64,000 bases of DNA, from NCBI GenBank assembly GCA_001600615.1, contig BCKK01000001.1:1093082-1157081 (forward strand), in the 5' to 3' direction. The notes beneath the pieces were generated by a model, which saw only the letters and a list, made by a program, of their open reading frames with translations, did no database searches and was not told the origin of the DNA. Made by a program: the position numbers and the translations under genes. This DNA comes from Dioszegia crocea (lineage: Eukaryota > Basidiomycota > Tremellomycetes > Tremellales > Bulleribasidiaceae). This document shows, one piece after another, positions 12,235 to 24,725 of the stretch (its first letter is position 1; each line of letters starts with the position of its first letter).

Positions 12235-14648
12235 TCAAATCCCCAATCTCGCCCTTGCCGGCCCCACCGCAGCCAGCCCAAACCATCCGCCCGCTAGCCC
12301 AATCAAGACAAGAGCCAACCACCGAGCAATGACCCTGCGCTTGCGCTTCCACATCTCATTCTCCACTGACGTGGGGCGGGCGTAAGCGATTGGAATGACG
12401 AATGAGATCCGACTGATCCAGGCCTTGAGCGGAGTCAAAGGCGGGTATCGGATCTTCTGTACGGGTTCAATCCTGGTTGATCAGCTTGAGTTGCTTGGTA
12501 CAAGATAGCCAGATTGAGGCGTCGACATACCAGAAAGGTGAGTTGAGGACGGCTGAGATTGTCAGCAAGGGATTGTCTCTAAAGATGCGGACGGTGGGCT
12601 CACGTTTGCGGTGGGTGAATGTATCAAACCCATCTTGGCCGTGGTATGATCCCCCTAGAAGATCAGTCATGATGCGTTTATATGGCACTGAATCACTCAC
12701 ATCCGCTCTCGCCAACACCTCCGAAGGGCAAAGATCGGTCTGATACGTCAGTCGGAAGGACCGCAAAGCGAATCCCCATCACTCACTGATAGTCGCAACT
12801 CCGAAGTCATTGAAAGTTAACGACCCAGAGATAGTCTCGGTGGTGACTGAATGTATATCAGCTATGGTGCATAGCCTTGAGCAACGTCAAGCTCACTCCT
12901 CTTTTGTGTAGCCTTGTTGCTGGCACAGCCGTACAGTGCGAGTGGGTGCGGTCGGTCATTGATGAACTGTATAGCTTCATCTAGGTCCTACCACACATCA
13001 GCATGATTCTTCCTTCATGGATGTGGAATGCTGACTTGCCTCGACGACAATGATGGGCAAGACAGGACCAAAGATTTCCTCCTCCATGACCTTCCCTCCA
13101 TTCTGGCCTTTATCAAGCAAGACAAGACTAATTCCCATGCGCTGCTTCTCCTCGTCAGTCTCACCGCGGTATACAAGCGTTCCATCCTGCTCTGCAGTCT
13201 TGAGGAAAGACAGCTGGCGATCATAGCCTGCCTTGTTGACTAGCTTGGCTGAGGCAGGAGTGTTGAGGAATGACTGGGGATGGGGGTGGCGTGGCCACCA
13301 GGCATCAAGACTGGGCTGTCAGCTATCGTCCGCGTACAAATGGAGCAGAGGGGAACATACGTGGTCTTGCAGAATGAAACAAGCTCGTCCGCTCGGGAAC
13401 GTACGCAAAGGATATAGTCTGGCGCGACTGCGCTCGTCAGTTCGGAGAACACTTTGTCGCTGCTTGGAGTCTACGCACCGCACATCTACAAATGTCAGTC
13501 CAGATGAATAATCTTGGGAAATGCAAAGCTTACCTGACCGATATTGGCTTGCTTTAGGGAGAGCAGCCGGCTCATAGCAACAGGAATGTTGGCGCAGTCG
13601 GCCACAATGACTGGACTCTTTCCTCCAAGCTGTGAGCATAAGCGAGCGTGCTATCCTGAGCATATCTCCGATGACTCACCTCCAAAGTCGTGGGAGTCAA
13701 TGTCTTGGCTGCTGCTGCTGCCACGATCCGCCCAACTCTTCCAGAGCCGGTGTACATGACTGATGATTTAGCCTGGAGACAGATTGAAGAGATGTTCTAG
13801 ACTGGTCAGATGCGTACTGTGTCCCCACTCCTTCTCTAGGAGCTTTGTAGCCTGCTCGATCCCGCCAGAAACGACCGCATAAGCTTCATCGTCGAGATAG
13901 CGGGGGATCAGGTCAGCGAGAAGGGCGGCCACGGCCGGAGCGAGCTCAGATGGCTGTGACATGTCAGCCGATCGGTGTAGGGATAATCCTCGGGCAATTG
14001 AGCTTACCTTGAGGACGACGGGACATCCAGCTGCGATGGCATTCACCAGGGGGATCAAAACGCATTGAACGGGGAAATTCCAGGGGCCGATTATTAGCAC
14101 CACGCCCTTAGGCTGCTTCACGATCCTTGGGGCTGAGATATCAGCTTGGATGTCCGTCTAATCAGCTGCTGGGAGTTAGACTCACATATGAACTTGAAAG
14201 TCGGGAGGGCATCTGCCGACCGGTCTTCCGTCTTCATCCACTTCGGCAGCTTGCGCAGTGCCAATTCAATCTCATTGTAGATCGGGTAGATCTGTTCTCT
14301 GTCAGGAGTGATCCTATCGTTTCCAAGACTTTCCACACTGTATGACTTGGTTCTCCTGGGGTATCAAGAACCTACCTCTTCGATATTTATCGCATGGCTG
14401 CCCTTGTCCAAGTCCTCCTTCAAGGCAGCATAGAACAAGTTCTCATTGTCTTTGATCATATAAGCCAGCTGCTTAAGGTTGTAGACCCTGTAGTCGAGAG
14501 AGTAGGTCGCGCGGGAGGCAAAGCGGGTCTTGAGCCGATTGACAATCTGACATCTGGGTCAGCTTCGATAGCCCACTATGAAACCCGTAGTAGGACATAC
14601 CGAGTCAATCTCGCCGAGCGGAGTGTCTACGTGCGTGCTTGACGACAT
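12235..14648 (-). CDS. Class 3 aldehyde dehydrogenase, C-terminally membrane anchored (fatty aldehyde DH-like)
   Basis: Oxidises medium/long-chain aldehydes with NAD(P)+. Recognisable ALDH3 motifs: GPWNFPVQCVLIPLVNAIAA (cofactor-binding region), YTGSGRVGRIVAAAAAK, the general-base Glu in TTLELGGKSPVIVADC, and the catalytic Cys in NIGQMCVAPDYILC. The C-terminus has basic WKRKRR then the hydrophobic WLALVLIGLAGGWFGLAAV, as in fatty aldehyde dehydrogenases held on the ER, lipid droplets or mitochondrial outer membrane (for example yeast HFD1). It has many introns. Two of them (13486-13533 and 13428-13478) isolate a 7-nt exon, ATGTGCG, that carries the catalytic Cys codon. ATG 14648 gives MSSSTHVDTPLGEIDS. 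Confidence 0.9.
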
Positions 14649-15422
14649 CTTGAGGGTCAGTAAGTGTGGTAGAGGAGAGGAAGGCGGTGATGTGAGTGCG
14701 AAAGTGAAATGAGAAGCAGTGGTCATGAGATGAGGGAGCTTGTTCGGCTAACCTTAACCGGGCTAAACGACCATGACGATTTCGATGCCCGAGCATCCTC
14801 CACTTGCCTTCATACCATGAACCATGATCGCGACTTGCCTGCAGACCTAGCTTGGCTCGCATATAGAAGACATGCGACAAAATGTCCAAAGCAGGGCACC
14901 ACGAGCCAAAGGAGGCCGAAGGGGCTTGTCATCAACCTGATGTCGCCTGTTGCGAGCACATCCCGATACACACGACCTGCGTCACGACTCTCTTACCGGA
15001 GTCCCAGATCCCGAGACCTGACCCGCCGCTATCTCCTTATTGACTCCTGACTATACCCCTGTAGTGTACGAGAAAGCATGCTGAAGCCGGTAATGAAGGG
15101 AATGTCACCCTCGTCGAGGTGAGGGTCCAAGGGGTAAATGACTGATTGACAAAGGAATACTTGCAGAACACTCATTGTTGCTGGTTTGTCTAAGGGCTGA
15201 TGCGTCAAACCGCCAACGATCAATCAAATCACCACTCAATACTTCATCTTCCCACCTTGATGGAGAGCATAATGTCTGCAATCCGCTAAAAAGATCAGCT
15301 TCAAAAATCGCATGACCTGGCTCAAGGCACAGCAAGGCATTGAGATCAAAAGCCCCACTGTCGACCCAGAGCTTGATCGATGCCCCAACTCACACTCTGT
15401 AACTTTCAGATCTGAATGAACA
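14649..15422. promoter_or_regulatory. Divergent promoter region, aldehyde dehydrogenase / type I membrane protein
   Basis: About 770 bp between head-to-head genes. Scattered short ORFs lack codon or homology support. No TATA or repeat stands out. Confidence 0.35.
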
Positions 15423-17978
15423 ATGATCCGCCTCGTCGTTGCCATCCTGTTGCTCACTCTCGGAGTATCTGGGCAAACCTCAAACACCATCTGTACAAAA
15501 AACGAACCCACCTCATTTCTCTTCAACGCAAATGATGAGTCCCCATGGTAGGTCTTCTTCTCAAATTGTGATATTACCCACCTGCTGATTTACCCTCAGC
15601 CTGGTCTGGTCCAAGCTCCAATCCCTCTGCCTGCCTCAGGAGCGCTTCATCAATGTGCCTCCGCTCATCGATCGAACGTGGGGCTACAACCCCGTCATGC
15701 CGGATGAGAAGGACAGTCTCTGCCAGTGTAATGTGGTGGCTTATGCCTTGATGGTGAGTTAAAAGTTCTGTTTCTGGCGAAGAGCGCTGATCGAGACAGG
15801 CAGGCTGCTCTTGGTGTCAGCTCGGCGATACTTCTTCATCTTCATGGGTCACGGAGCAGAGGTGGAGACAAGACTGCACGACATACAACGAGTCCAGGTG
15901 AGTCTCGGCCCTCCTGGACACCTTGATACAGCTGAGCATCCAGTGTCTCGTTTGCCCAGATCGTACTCCCTCTTCCGACATACGTCTTTCATCGGTGGAT
16001 GGACCTACGCTGGGATCCGGCTGCTGCAATGGCTGCTTCTCGCGGTCCACCTGCAGTGGCTCCCACCATTGCCACCTCAACACTCTTCCGATCTTTCCTA
16101 CCTAGTCCAACCTCCACCCTCACCAAGCCCAGCGGCAGTCCCAAGCCATCCTCCCCTCCAAGCGATGATGATTTATCCAACCAAGACGGGAAATCAAGCC
16201 CAGCCCGGATTGGCGCTATAATCGGCGGAGTTGTAGGCGGTGTCATGCTCCTGATCATCATCATGTTGGTGTTTGCATACTGGAAGAAGCAACATCGATT
16301 CCAGAAGGACCAAGCTGAAGGCAAAGAGGGTGGATCAGAGCCAGAATACGGTGCGGGGATGGCAAGGCGGGGCGCTCCGGTCGGATTACCCTCTTTCCCC
16401 GATCCATACGTACAGGGGCGAGGAGGAGGGCCCACAACTGGGATCGTCGAGATGCTCAAGACCTCTGTTCAGAATGGCAAAGAGAGGGGCACGGAACGAG
16501 TCTCTAGGTGGTCGGAGAACTTCTTCACAAATCCTCGAAAAGCCCCGATGCGCCCTCCTTCTTCTCAACTCAAGAATGGGGGCAAATCGAGATACACAAC
16601 GACGACTGACCGTAGGCGCGACAAAGGCGTCAGCTCATCTACGTCCGGGGGCAGCAGCTTCGACGTCACTTTCGATCGAAGCGGGCCCTTGCCCTCAGAG
16701 ACGTGGAAGGGAGGGCGGGAGGGGACTGTTTGGCCCGTGCAGGCTCCCCGTACGGCCACATCCCAAGCATCAGCAATGGATCACAGTGCCAAGATATCAG
16801 AGCGAGACCGAGCGCGTCTCTCGACAGACACGACAGGGTCGTATCAAGAATCTTCCCAGAATCCAACTCGAAAGATCGCTCCTCTGTCGCTTCCGAGAGA
16901 AAGCTTTGCCGAACGATGGTCAGACCAGTCCAGTGTCTTCACATTCGCAGCGTCAAAAGCCAACCAAAGAGAGACGTTGCCGTTCTTCTCGACGTCAGTG
17001 AAAGATATCAAGACTCATCGTACTGCATTAGCCAAGAAAGTGGCGGATGACGAGGCTCGCATGAAGGCGAGGGATGAGCGTGAACGGCAGGAGGCGAAAG
17101 ATATGCCGCCTGATCGGTCTGGACTAGGGGACAGCTCAGAGTCCCCGCGTGACATTGTGTTGGGATCAGGAGCGGGTATGAAGGGTAGTAAGAAGAAGAC
17201 AAAGAAGAGCGGGTCGAGATCCAAGACGACGGAGGAAGGGTTGGACGAGACGGGTGTGAAGCTCAAGAAGACGAAGAAGAAGAAGAAGAGAAGCTCCAAT
17301 ACTCCCGGACCGAATCATCCAACCTCGGCACCAACATCCAACAGATCCAGTATACGGCTCAGCGCCAACGCTCGTCAACCCATCAAGTCCGCCTTCAACC
17401 GACGGGCGCTCAGCGCCCATTCCGTCGCTCCGTCCGATATCCCCGAATACGCCAATAAACCTTTACCTGAACCGCCGACTCCCCTCGAGAGCAGCAGAGG
17501 TGCCGGAATAGACTTCTCCGCTGCGGCACAGCGTACGCCTACGATCTCCACACCTTCTCAGCCTCGCCCAACCCACCCATTCGCTCGAATCGGAAGACGC
17601 GTCTCCACCACCTTCAGCCCCGCTGATCGTGTCAATTTCCCTGAGCCTCACACCGCTCAGTCCAGATCGTACCCGGCAGACTTCCCCTCTCCGGCGCCTT
17701 ACAATCCCCGCTCATCGTCCAGTCAACAGATGCCAACGTCACGCTCAGCTCTAGGTGGGACGAAAGGCCGAATGGGCGAGGCGGACTTTTCACAGCCTAG
17801 ACCCAGCCCGAATCCTACACTGCCCAGCATGTACGAGCCGAAGACTGGAGCTGGGGTGTTCGATCCCCTCATCGTACCACCTCAGCATGATACCACGCGG
17901 GGAGAAACGCAGTCGGAGAGCGATTCGGGGACCCCAGTCAGTAGACGTCCGACGAGTGTCTTGAGGATTGTAGATTGA
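15423..17978 (+). CDS. Hypothetical type I membrane protein with Cys-rich ectodomain and long basic tail
   Basis: Not a family I recognise by name. Four exons give a protein of about 790 aa. It has a signal peptide (MIRLVVAILLLTLGVSG), then an ectodomain of about 150 aa with paired cysteines (ICTKNEP, SPCLVWSKLQSLCLP, DSLCQCNVVAYALMAGCSWC). A Ser/Pro/Thr-rich stalk follows, then one membrane span (IGAIIGGVVGGVMLLIIIML) and YWKKQHR. The cytoplasmic tail is over 500 aa, low-complexity, Ser/Pro/Lys-rich, with poly-Lys runs and several PLPEPPTP-like proline motifs. The layout resembles fungal cell-surface sensor or adhesin-like proteins, but no function can be given. ATG 15423 is chosen over an out-of-frame ATG at 15416 because it opens the signal peptide. 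Confidence 0.8.
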
Positions 17979-18125
17979 AAGCATGTATTCGTCAAGGCAT
18001 GAGCTCGCACCGTAATTTGTCAAGCTGTTCTATCAATTAAGTCTTCTATCCATGATTATCTAGCTCTACCGTCATCCCTCCGCTTCTATGCTCTTGTGAG
18101 ATTCAGACTCCGCCTCTGGGTCAAC

Positions 18126-19453
<1,328 letters not shown>

Positions 19454-19704
19454 GATGCGTACTACCTTCAGAGGATAAGTATAGGATAGTGAAGATGGAG
19501 ATGTATGATACTCGACCGTACGATCTTTTGATCTTGACTTTTGGTGGGGAACGGACCCCTCACGCGCTTCGGCGATCGCCGTTAATCATCGGCCGAGATT
19601 GCGGGGATCCCACAACCCCTCATCCAGCTTTCAGCCAGCAAACTTCCCATCAGATTCACAACACCATACATCGTCCACCTATCGCATCATACGAGGAACT
19701 TCAA

Positions 19705-20918
19705 ATGACAAGCCAGGAGAAATTTCCAGTTTGTGGATTGGAGCAGCTCCCTCCACACATCCTGAGTGATATTTTGGGACGTGTGGTCGCTTTCGGCATG
19801 CCTCATTGCCGCCTCAATCTTCTCCAGGTCTGCTCCGTGAGTTTGACATCTCTCCTCCCTGCACTGAGATGTCACATCTTCAGACTGACATCAAGGCCTT
19901 CTATCTTCCAGCCATCCCTTCCATTTATCGCTCCCCTCGCTTCTTGAATCAAGACTCCTTCTTCCTCCACACCGAACAAGATCTTCCAACGAACTTTTCG
20001 GACCTGTCATCCGCCGAATCGGTTCAATCGGGGCATTTCAAGCTTGCAGCTTTTCGACATGTCCGCCATCTGCGATTCGGCGAGCCAGGCTCTGTCGGAC
20101 CTAGTGGGGCGTTGCATTCCCTCATGTTGAAGGCGGAGAGGGAGTCACTGGAGACTTTGGCGCATGCGGAACGGATGCGAGTTAGAGAGCGCGCAAAGGA
20201 GAGCATTGGGCACTTGCAGGCCGGTGTCATGCCTATGTTGGAGGTGATACAGGTGGGAGAGATACAATACGACCGCAGTGATATGGATCGGGGTGTATCC
20301 GAGAAGTACGCGGAGGCGCGAAGCTTCGAGGTAGAGACCGCTTAGTCTATCCTCCGCTTATCGACCCCTCGTACCTGGTGCGAATGCCCAACTCACTCAA
20401 TGCCACTATCCCTACCTCGAGACATCGCAACTCGTCCAGGACTCAAGTTGTCTCTTCCCTCGCTTTGCGTTCATGTGCATGATCGTGACGCTTTCGAAAT
20501 CCTGCCTGGCGGAACAACGTATGTTTACGTTCATCGACACGCGAAGGGTTGTTCCCGTTCCTCTGACCCTACCTTTCTTGATCCGCAAGAATTTGGACGG
20601 TGGCTGGGAATGCGCATCCAGCAATCCTTCGCCATCTCCTCTCTCCCCCTCGATCGAGCGGTCATAGACCGTACTCTCATCATCGTCGGTGGCGGTATGA
20701 TTTCAAGACCGCAGTTGTGGGACAACGCGGCCCAGAATGCTGCGGCCTTGAAAGCACATCATGAGGCCGAACTCTCACGCGCCCGGGACATCGGAAAAAC
20801 AGCTAAAGTCATGGCTTCTTCCGGAAGCTTCGAGCTGTTGCAGCATCTCCAGATTGAGATGAGGACCGCGCCGGAGATGCCGCCGTGTCAGGGATGTGGT
20901 ATGCGGGTCTTGGAATGA
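19705..20918 (+). CDS. F-box-like/CxxC family protein, member A, interrupted by an in-frame TAG
   Basis: One of four related proteins in this window, function unknown. Exon 1 encodes MTSQEKFPVCGLEQLPPHIL, an F-box-like start (LPPHILSDIL), and stops at QVCS. After a 59-nt intron (19837-19895), exon 2 continues with AFYLPAIPSIYRSPR, FKLAAFRHVRHLRF, GVMPMLEVIQVG, TPRTWC, GGTTYVYVH, and ends EMPPCQGCGMRVLE. All blocks align with members B, C and D. The frame is broken by TAG at 20343-20345, yet the same frame resumes with family-conserved residues (SILRLSTPRTWC) straight after. The 15 bases 20331-20345 run GT...AG and account for the extra length relative to the paralogs. Options are a decaying copy, stop readthrough, a small insertion, or unusual splicing. 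Confidence 0.65.
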
Positions 20919-21584
20919 ATCGTAAGTCAATTTCTCGATACATTTGGGCAGCACATCACAGCAAAACTTGGTTGTTTTCGCTGATCATGCAGTCTTCCTG
21001 AAGCACTCCGTCCTCCCCACCCGAAGTAGGCGTCCGCGATTCCGCTCGCCCAGCTCTTGATTCTGTATCTGTACATCTGTGCGTTGAAGCCTCATATCCG
21101 CATTCTGCTAATGTATGGAATCTTTGTCTGACAATGCAGTCGTATAGGCACTAATCCAACTTGCGAGAGAGGCGAACGGGGGCGGTCCGCGTCTATTTCA
21201 GATACCAGTTTAGGAGCGAGTATTTGTAGGTCCGAATGTGATCCACCGATTTTAGTAGCCTGACAGTGAGCCAATGCAGACTATTCTGCCTGTTCCTAGA
21301 CGAGAGCATCGCCCAGCCTCAATTCAGATCTAGACATAGCACACTTGAACCCCGCGATGCACAGTCGAGGCAAGACATATAGGCAAACAAACTGGGTGGC
21401 GGAAATCTCAACCGCGTCGAGCACATCGTTGGCACCACGCCGGGGCGCGGAAAATGATCCGGAGAATTGCGGCGTTATCGCGTTGTCCCTGTCACCTATT
21501 TCGGATTCGCATAACCGGGCATGCTCCAACCGGCATACCCTTATCATCCTCCTTCATTCTAGCTGAGTAGCCCTGCGATCAATC
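20919..21584. promoter_or_regulatory. Spacer: member A 3' end and PEX14 promoter
   Basis: About 665 bp. Only non-coding-looking sequence; no motif I would defend. Confidence 0.3.
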
Positions 21585-22798
21585 ATGTCTGGCTCCTCTA
21601 AACCACGCGAAGAGCTGCTGCATAATGCTGTGCTCTTCCTTACCGATCCTCAGGTTTTGACCTCATCGCTCGCGTCCAAAATCACGTTCTTGGAAGGGAA
21701 AGGATTGAACGAGGATGAGATTCAGGAGGCAATACGGCGGGCACGCTCAGGAAACAACGGATCAGGTGGACAAGCGCCGGTAGCAGGTCCAAGTAGGGTG
21801 TACGCACCCGCGCAATCACTGCCTGGGTATGGGTACGAGCAGGGATTCGCACAGAGGACGATGCCGCCAGAGGTCCCAAAGCGGGACTGGAGAGATCTGT
21901 TTGTGAGTTGATTCTCCCTGACTTCCAGGACTTGGGCAGACTGGAATGCGGTAGATGACTGATACGTGTAGATCATGACTGTCATATCAGGAGGGGTCGT
22001 GTATGGAATGTCTGTCCTTGCGCAAGTGAGTTGCCGTTTCGTCGCGACGGTCCGGCTCTGTCCACGCCCAAGCTGCTGGCTGCGTGAGATCACAGCTGAC
22101 AATGCAGAAATACCTTCTCCCACATCTACGTCCACCGTCTACCACCACGTTCCAGCAGACATCATCCTCCCTTTCAGACCAATTCGCCGAGGCAGACCGA
22201 CTGCTGAATGACCTACAAGCGTCGACGTCGAAATTGCAGGAGACGCTCGATAGTGATAGAGAGCGAGTCACGGCTGTTGTCGAGGGCGTAGAGGAGGCGA
22301 CTAGGATGGTCAAGGAGGGTGAGGAGAAGTGGAGGGAAGAGATGAGGGAAGTGAGAGGGGAAGTCGAGAGTCTCAGAGAACTTGTTCCTCGGGTAAGTCC
22401 TACTCGTCTGTCTTTATTCGTTTATATTGGTCTTCAATGAACCTGTACCTTTATTGACTATCCCTCAGCTCATTGAAAAACACGCAAATACCCAATCTAG
22501 CGCCTTATCAGATCTACAATCAGAACTCCGCTCGCTCAAAACCCTCATCCAATCTCGTCAACCCGCGCCAACCACCAATGGCAATGCTGGATCTAGCGCA
22601 GGTGTCAGCTCGACGCAAGAAGCTGCCAACAAGCTGCTACTGCCAAAGGGGAAGGGTATACCAGCATGGCAGATGGCCGCCGGTGGTGGCGGGAGTTCGA
22701 GTGTGGGCGGAAGTGGGACATCGACGCCAAGTGGGAGTGGGTCGTTGGCGAACAGTGGTGTTCTGGAGAAGGAAGCAGAAGAGGCGAGGGAGACATAG
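21585..22798 (+). CDS. PEX14: Peroxin 14, peroxisomal docking protein
   Basis: Docks the PEX5 cargo receptor at the peroxisome membrane. The N-terminal Pex14 domain is clear (REELLHNAVLFLTDPQV, then ASKITFLEGKGLNEDEIQEA, about residues 8-55). A Pro-rich linker with WRDLF follows, then one hydrophobic segment (IMTVISGGVVYGMSVLAQKY). A long coiled coil follows (QFAEADRLLNDLQASTSKLQ and EEATRMVKEGEEKWREEM), and a Gly/Ser tail ending ARET. Three introns of about 50-65 nt. Length about 340 aa, normal for fungi. It lies between two members of the CxxC family with no evident functional link. Confidence 0.92.
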
Positions 22799-23158
22799 CG
22801 TGTGTACCGGTATGGATGTGGTTGAGAAAGCATGGACACCTCGATGTCTTGGTACTCGACTGCTTTGTCGGGGGTATGAGGGGAATCTCAATCAGCCTAT
22901 AGATGCATGCCCCACTCTATGTCTCTCTCTCATCAGTAGCTGATGGCAGGTTTGCATCTAAGCACTGGCTGCATGCCCCTATACTCGAACACATACCCAC
23001 CTCGACGACAGATCTGATCGTGTGTGTGTGCGGGTGTGTTCGATCAGGGTCCAAAGGAGGTCCAAGCGGGCGAGAAGCTTAAACGTCATCGGTCCGCCGA
23101 TCCTTGCTGATCGACTTGATGTTGACTCTGACATTCCCCCTATCTACTTCCAATCAGT
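22799..23158. promoter_or_regulatory. Spacer: PEX14 3' end and member B promoter
   Basis: About 360 bp with a GT-rich patch near 23020-23040; no other feature seen. Confidence 0.3.
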
Positions 23159-24335
23159 ATGGATCACTTCCCTGCTCCCGTCCTATCCAACATCCTCCAG
23201 TATGCAGTCGCTCAAGACAGCCCTCACAATCAGATCAGTGCCATCCGGGTCTGTTCGGTGAGTCTCTAGATCCCCACTGATGGAACCCCTTGCTGACTTA
23301 CAGGCCTACTACCTCGCAGCCATCCCCATCCTATACCGGTCCCCTCGCGTGACATGGAACATCGACTCCTTCTTCCTTCACGCAGACGATCCCCCAGCCA
23401 ATTTCGCCTCGCTCAACTCCGAAGAGCTCTTTCTTGCGGGACACGCAAAACTCGCCGCTTTCCGTTACGTCCATCATCTTCATCTTCTTCCTCCCACTCC
23501 TATCATCGAGCTGGAACCTGTCACCACGACGAACACTCATGATCAACGATTTGGGCCCAATAACACGGAGCAAGCCAGATACACCAGGGAACTTGAGGCT
23601 GGCGAGGCGCACCTCCAGTCCCTTCCTCCGGGTATCATGCCGAACTTAGACGCCATCCAAATCGGGGCTCCTACGCTTCATCGACTATACAATCCTCTCC
23701 GCCGGGATTGGATCAGCTGGAATGGTCGTCGCTTCGCCAGAACACTTCTTGCGCGAATCAGCCCTCGGTTTTGGTGTCAGCGTCTTGCACATTCACTCCC
23801 TCTTGTCTTTCCGAATGAGCTGGCGCAAGCCCTCTCGCTCCTTCCCATACACCGACCAGTCCAGCACATCCACATCGAGCCCGCATCACAGTTACACGTC
23901 AATCCCGGTGTAACCTCCCACATCTATTACCACATGTTGCCGACTGAAATCGACGTCGAGGGCCGTCAGGCTCCTCGCACGGTGGAAGGTCAGATCCAGA
24001 TAGGACGCCTTCATCTCGCCAAAGACTTCGCGAGCGTTCTCTCGAATGTGTCCATGTCGATACTGGAGCACTCGCTCGAGCAGCATCAACCCCTCCTCGA
24101 TAGCACTTGCATCGTTATGGCTGGAATTGTGGCTCCTCCGCACGTTATCGAGAAAACGCCGCGTGGCGCGATGCCCCGTCCGCCCAGAGGGGATGACGAG
24201 CTGGAGCGGGCGCGGGAGGTAGTGGACAGCGCCATATCCAGGTTGGAACGCATGGCCGAGTGGAGGGAGTTTGAGATCGACATCAAGAAGGCAAGTGAGA
24301 TGCCGCCCTGCCCAGTGTGCGAGACGCGAGTGTAG
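23159..24335 (+). CDS. F-box-like/CxxC family protein, member B
   Basis: Intact member of the window's four-gene family, about 376 aa, function unknown. Exon 1 reads MDHFPAPVLSNILQYAV up to RVCS. A 46-nt intron follows at the same place as in the paralogs, then AYYLAAIPILYRSPR, SFFLHADDPPANFASLNS, AGHAKLAAFRYVHHL, GIMPNLDAIQIG, SPRFWCQRLAHSLPL, and the terminal EMPPCPVCETRV. The start is set by similarity to C and D, whose first residues are MDKLP. The CxxC at the very end could bind metal with the conserved WC cysteine, but that is a guess. It is the most divergent copy in the middle region (residues about 200-260), where A, C and D keep a GGTTY-like block. Confidence 0.75.
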
Positions 24336-24725
24336 AGGGGTCGTGATGAGCTGCGCGTCGTTGTCAATGTGAGTTCCGTGCATTATCGAAAATCGGCATA
24401 GAGGCTGATTCTGCTTGACAGATTATGCCTACTTTCCGCTTGAGTCTGATTCAAGCACGTCTTATACAACGTTCCGAGTAAATCATTCTCGCCAGTTTTA
24501 CGTTCGCGTCAAAGGTTAGTCTCACTGCTCATCTCACCGCTCCGATAGGCTCCGATGTTGACTGCCGAAGCTTTCATACACGATGAGATATATGCCTTGA
24601 GAGTGGCATGGTGGCCAAAGGCTGGACAGGAGGGGTGAGGCGAGGTTGTCAGACTGTGTGTTACAGCTGTAGAGTAGCACCGCAATCACAAAATGTACAT
24701 GCCGTAACCGATCACGATCCCCACT
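24336..24725. other. Convergent 3' spacer, member B / NDUFS4
   Basis: About 390 bp between tail-to-tail genes; nothing recognisable. Confidence 0.3.

Noticed and set aside
12460..12480. GGTTCAATCC resembling a tRNA T-loop
   Set aside because: It is a splice junction within the aldehyde dehydrogenase; no acceptor stem or anticodon arm can be drawn.
16273..17001. 242-codon alternative frame inside the membrane-protein gene
   Set aside because: Overlaps the 659-codon main frame, which holds the transmembrane segment; it is a shadow.
20331..20345. Treating the 15-nt GT...AG segment as a proven intron
   Set aside because: Far below any intron length known to me in fungi and without a branch site; kept only as one hypothesis.
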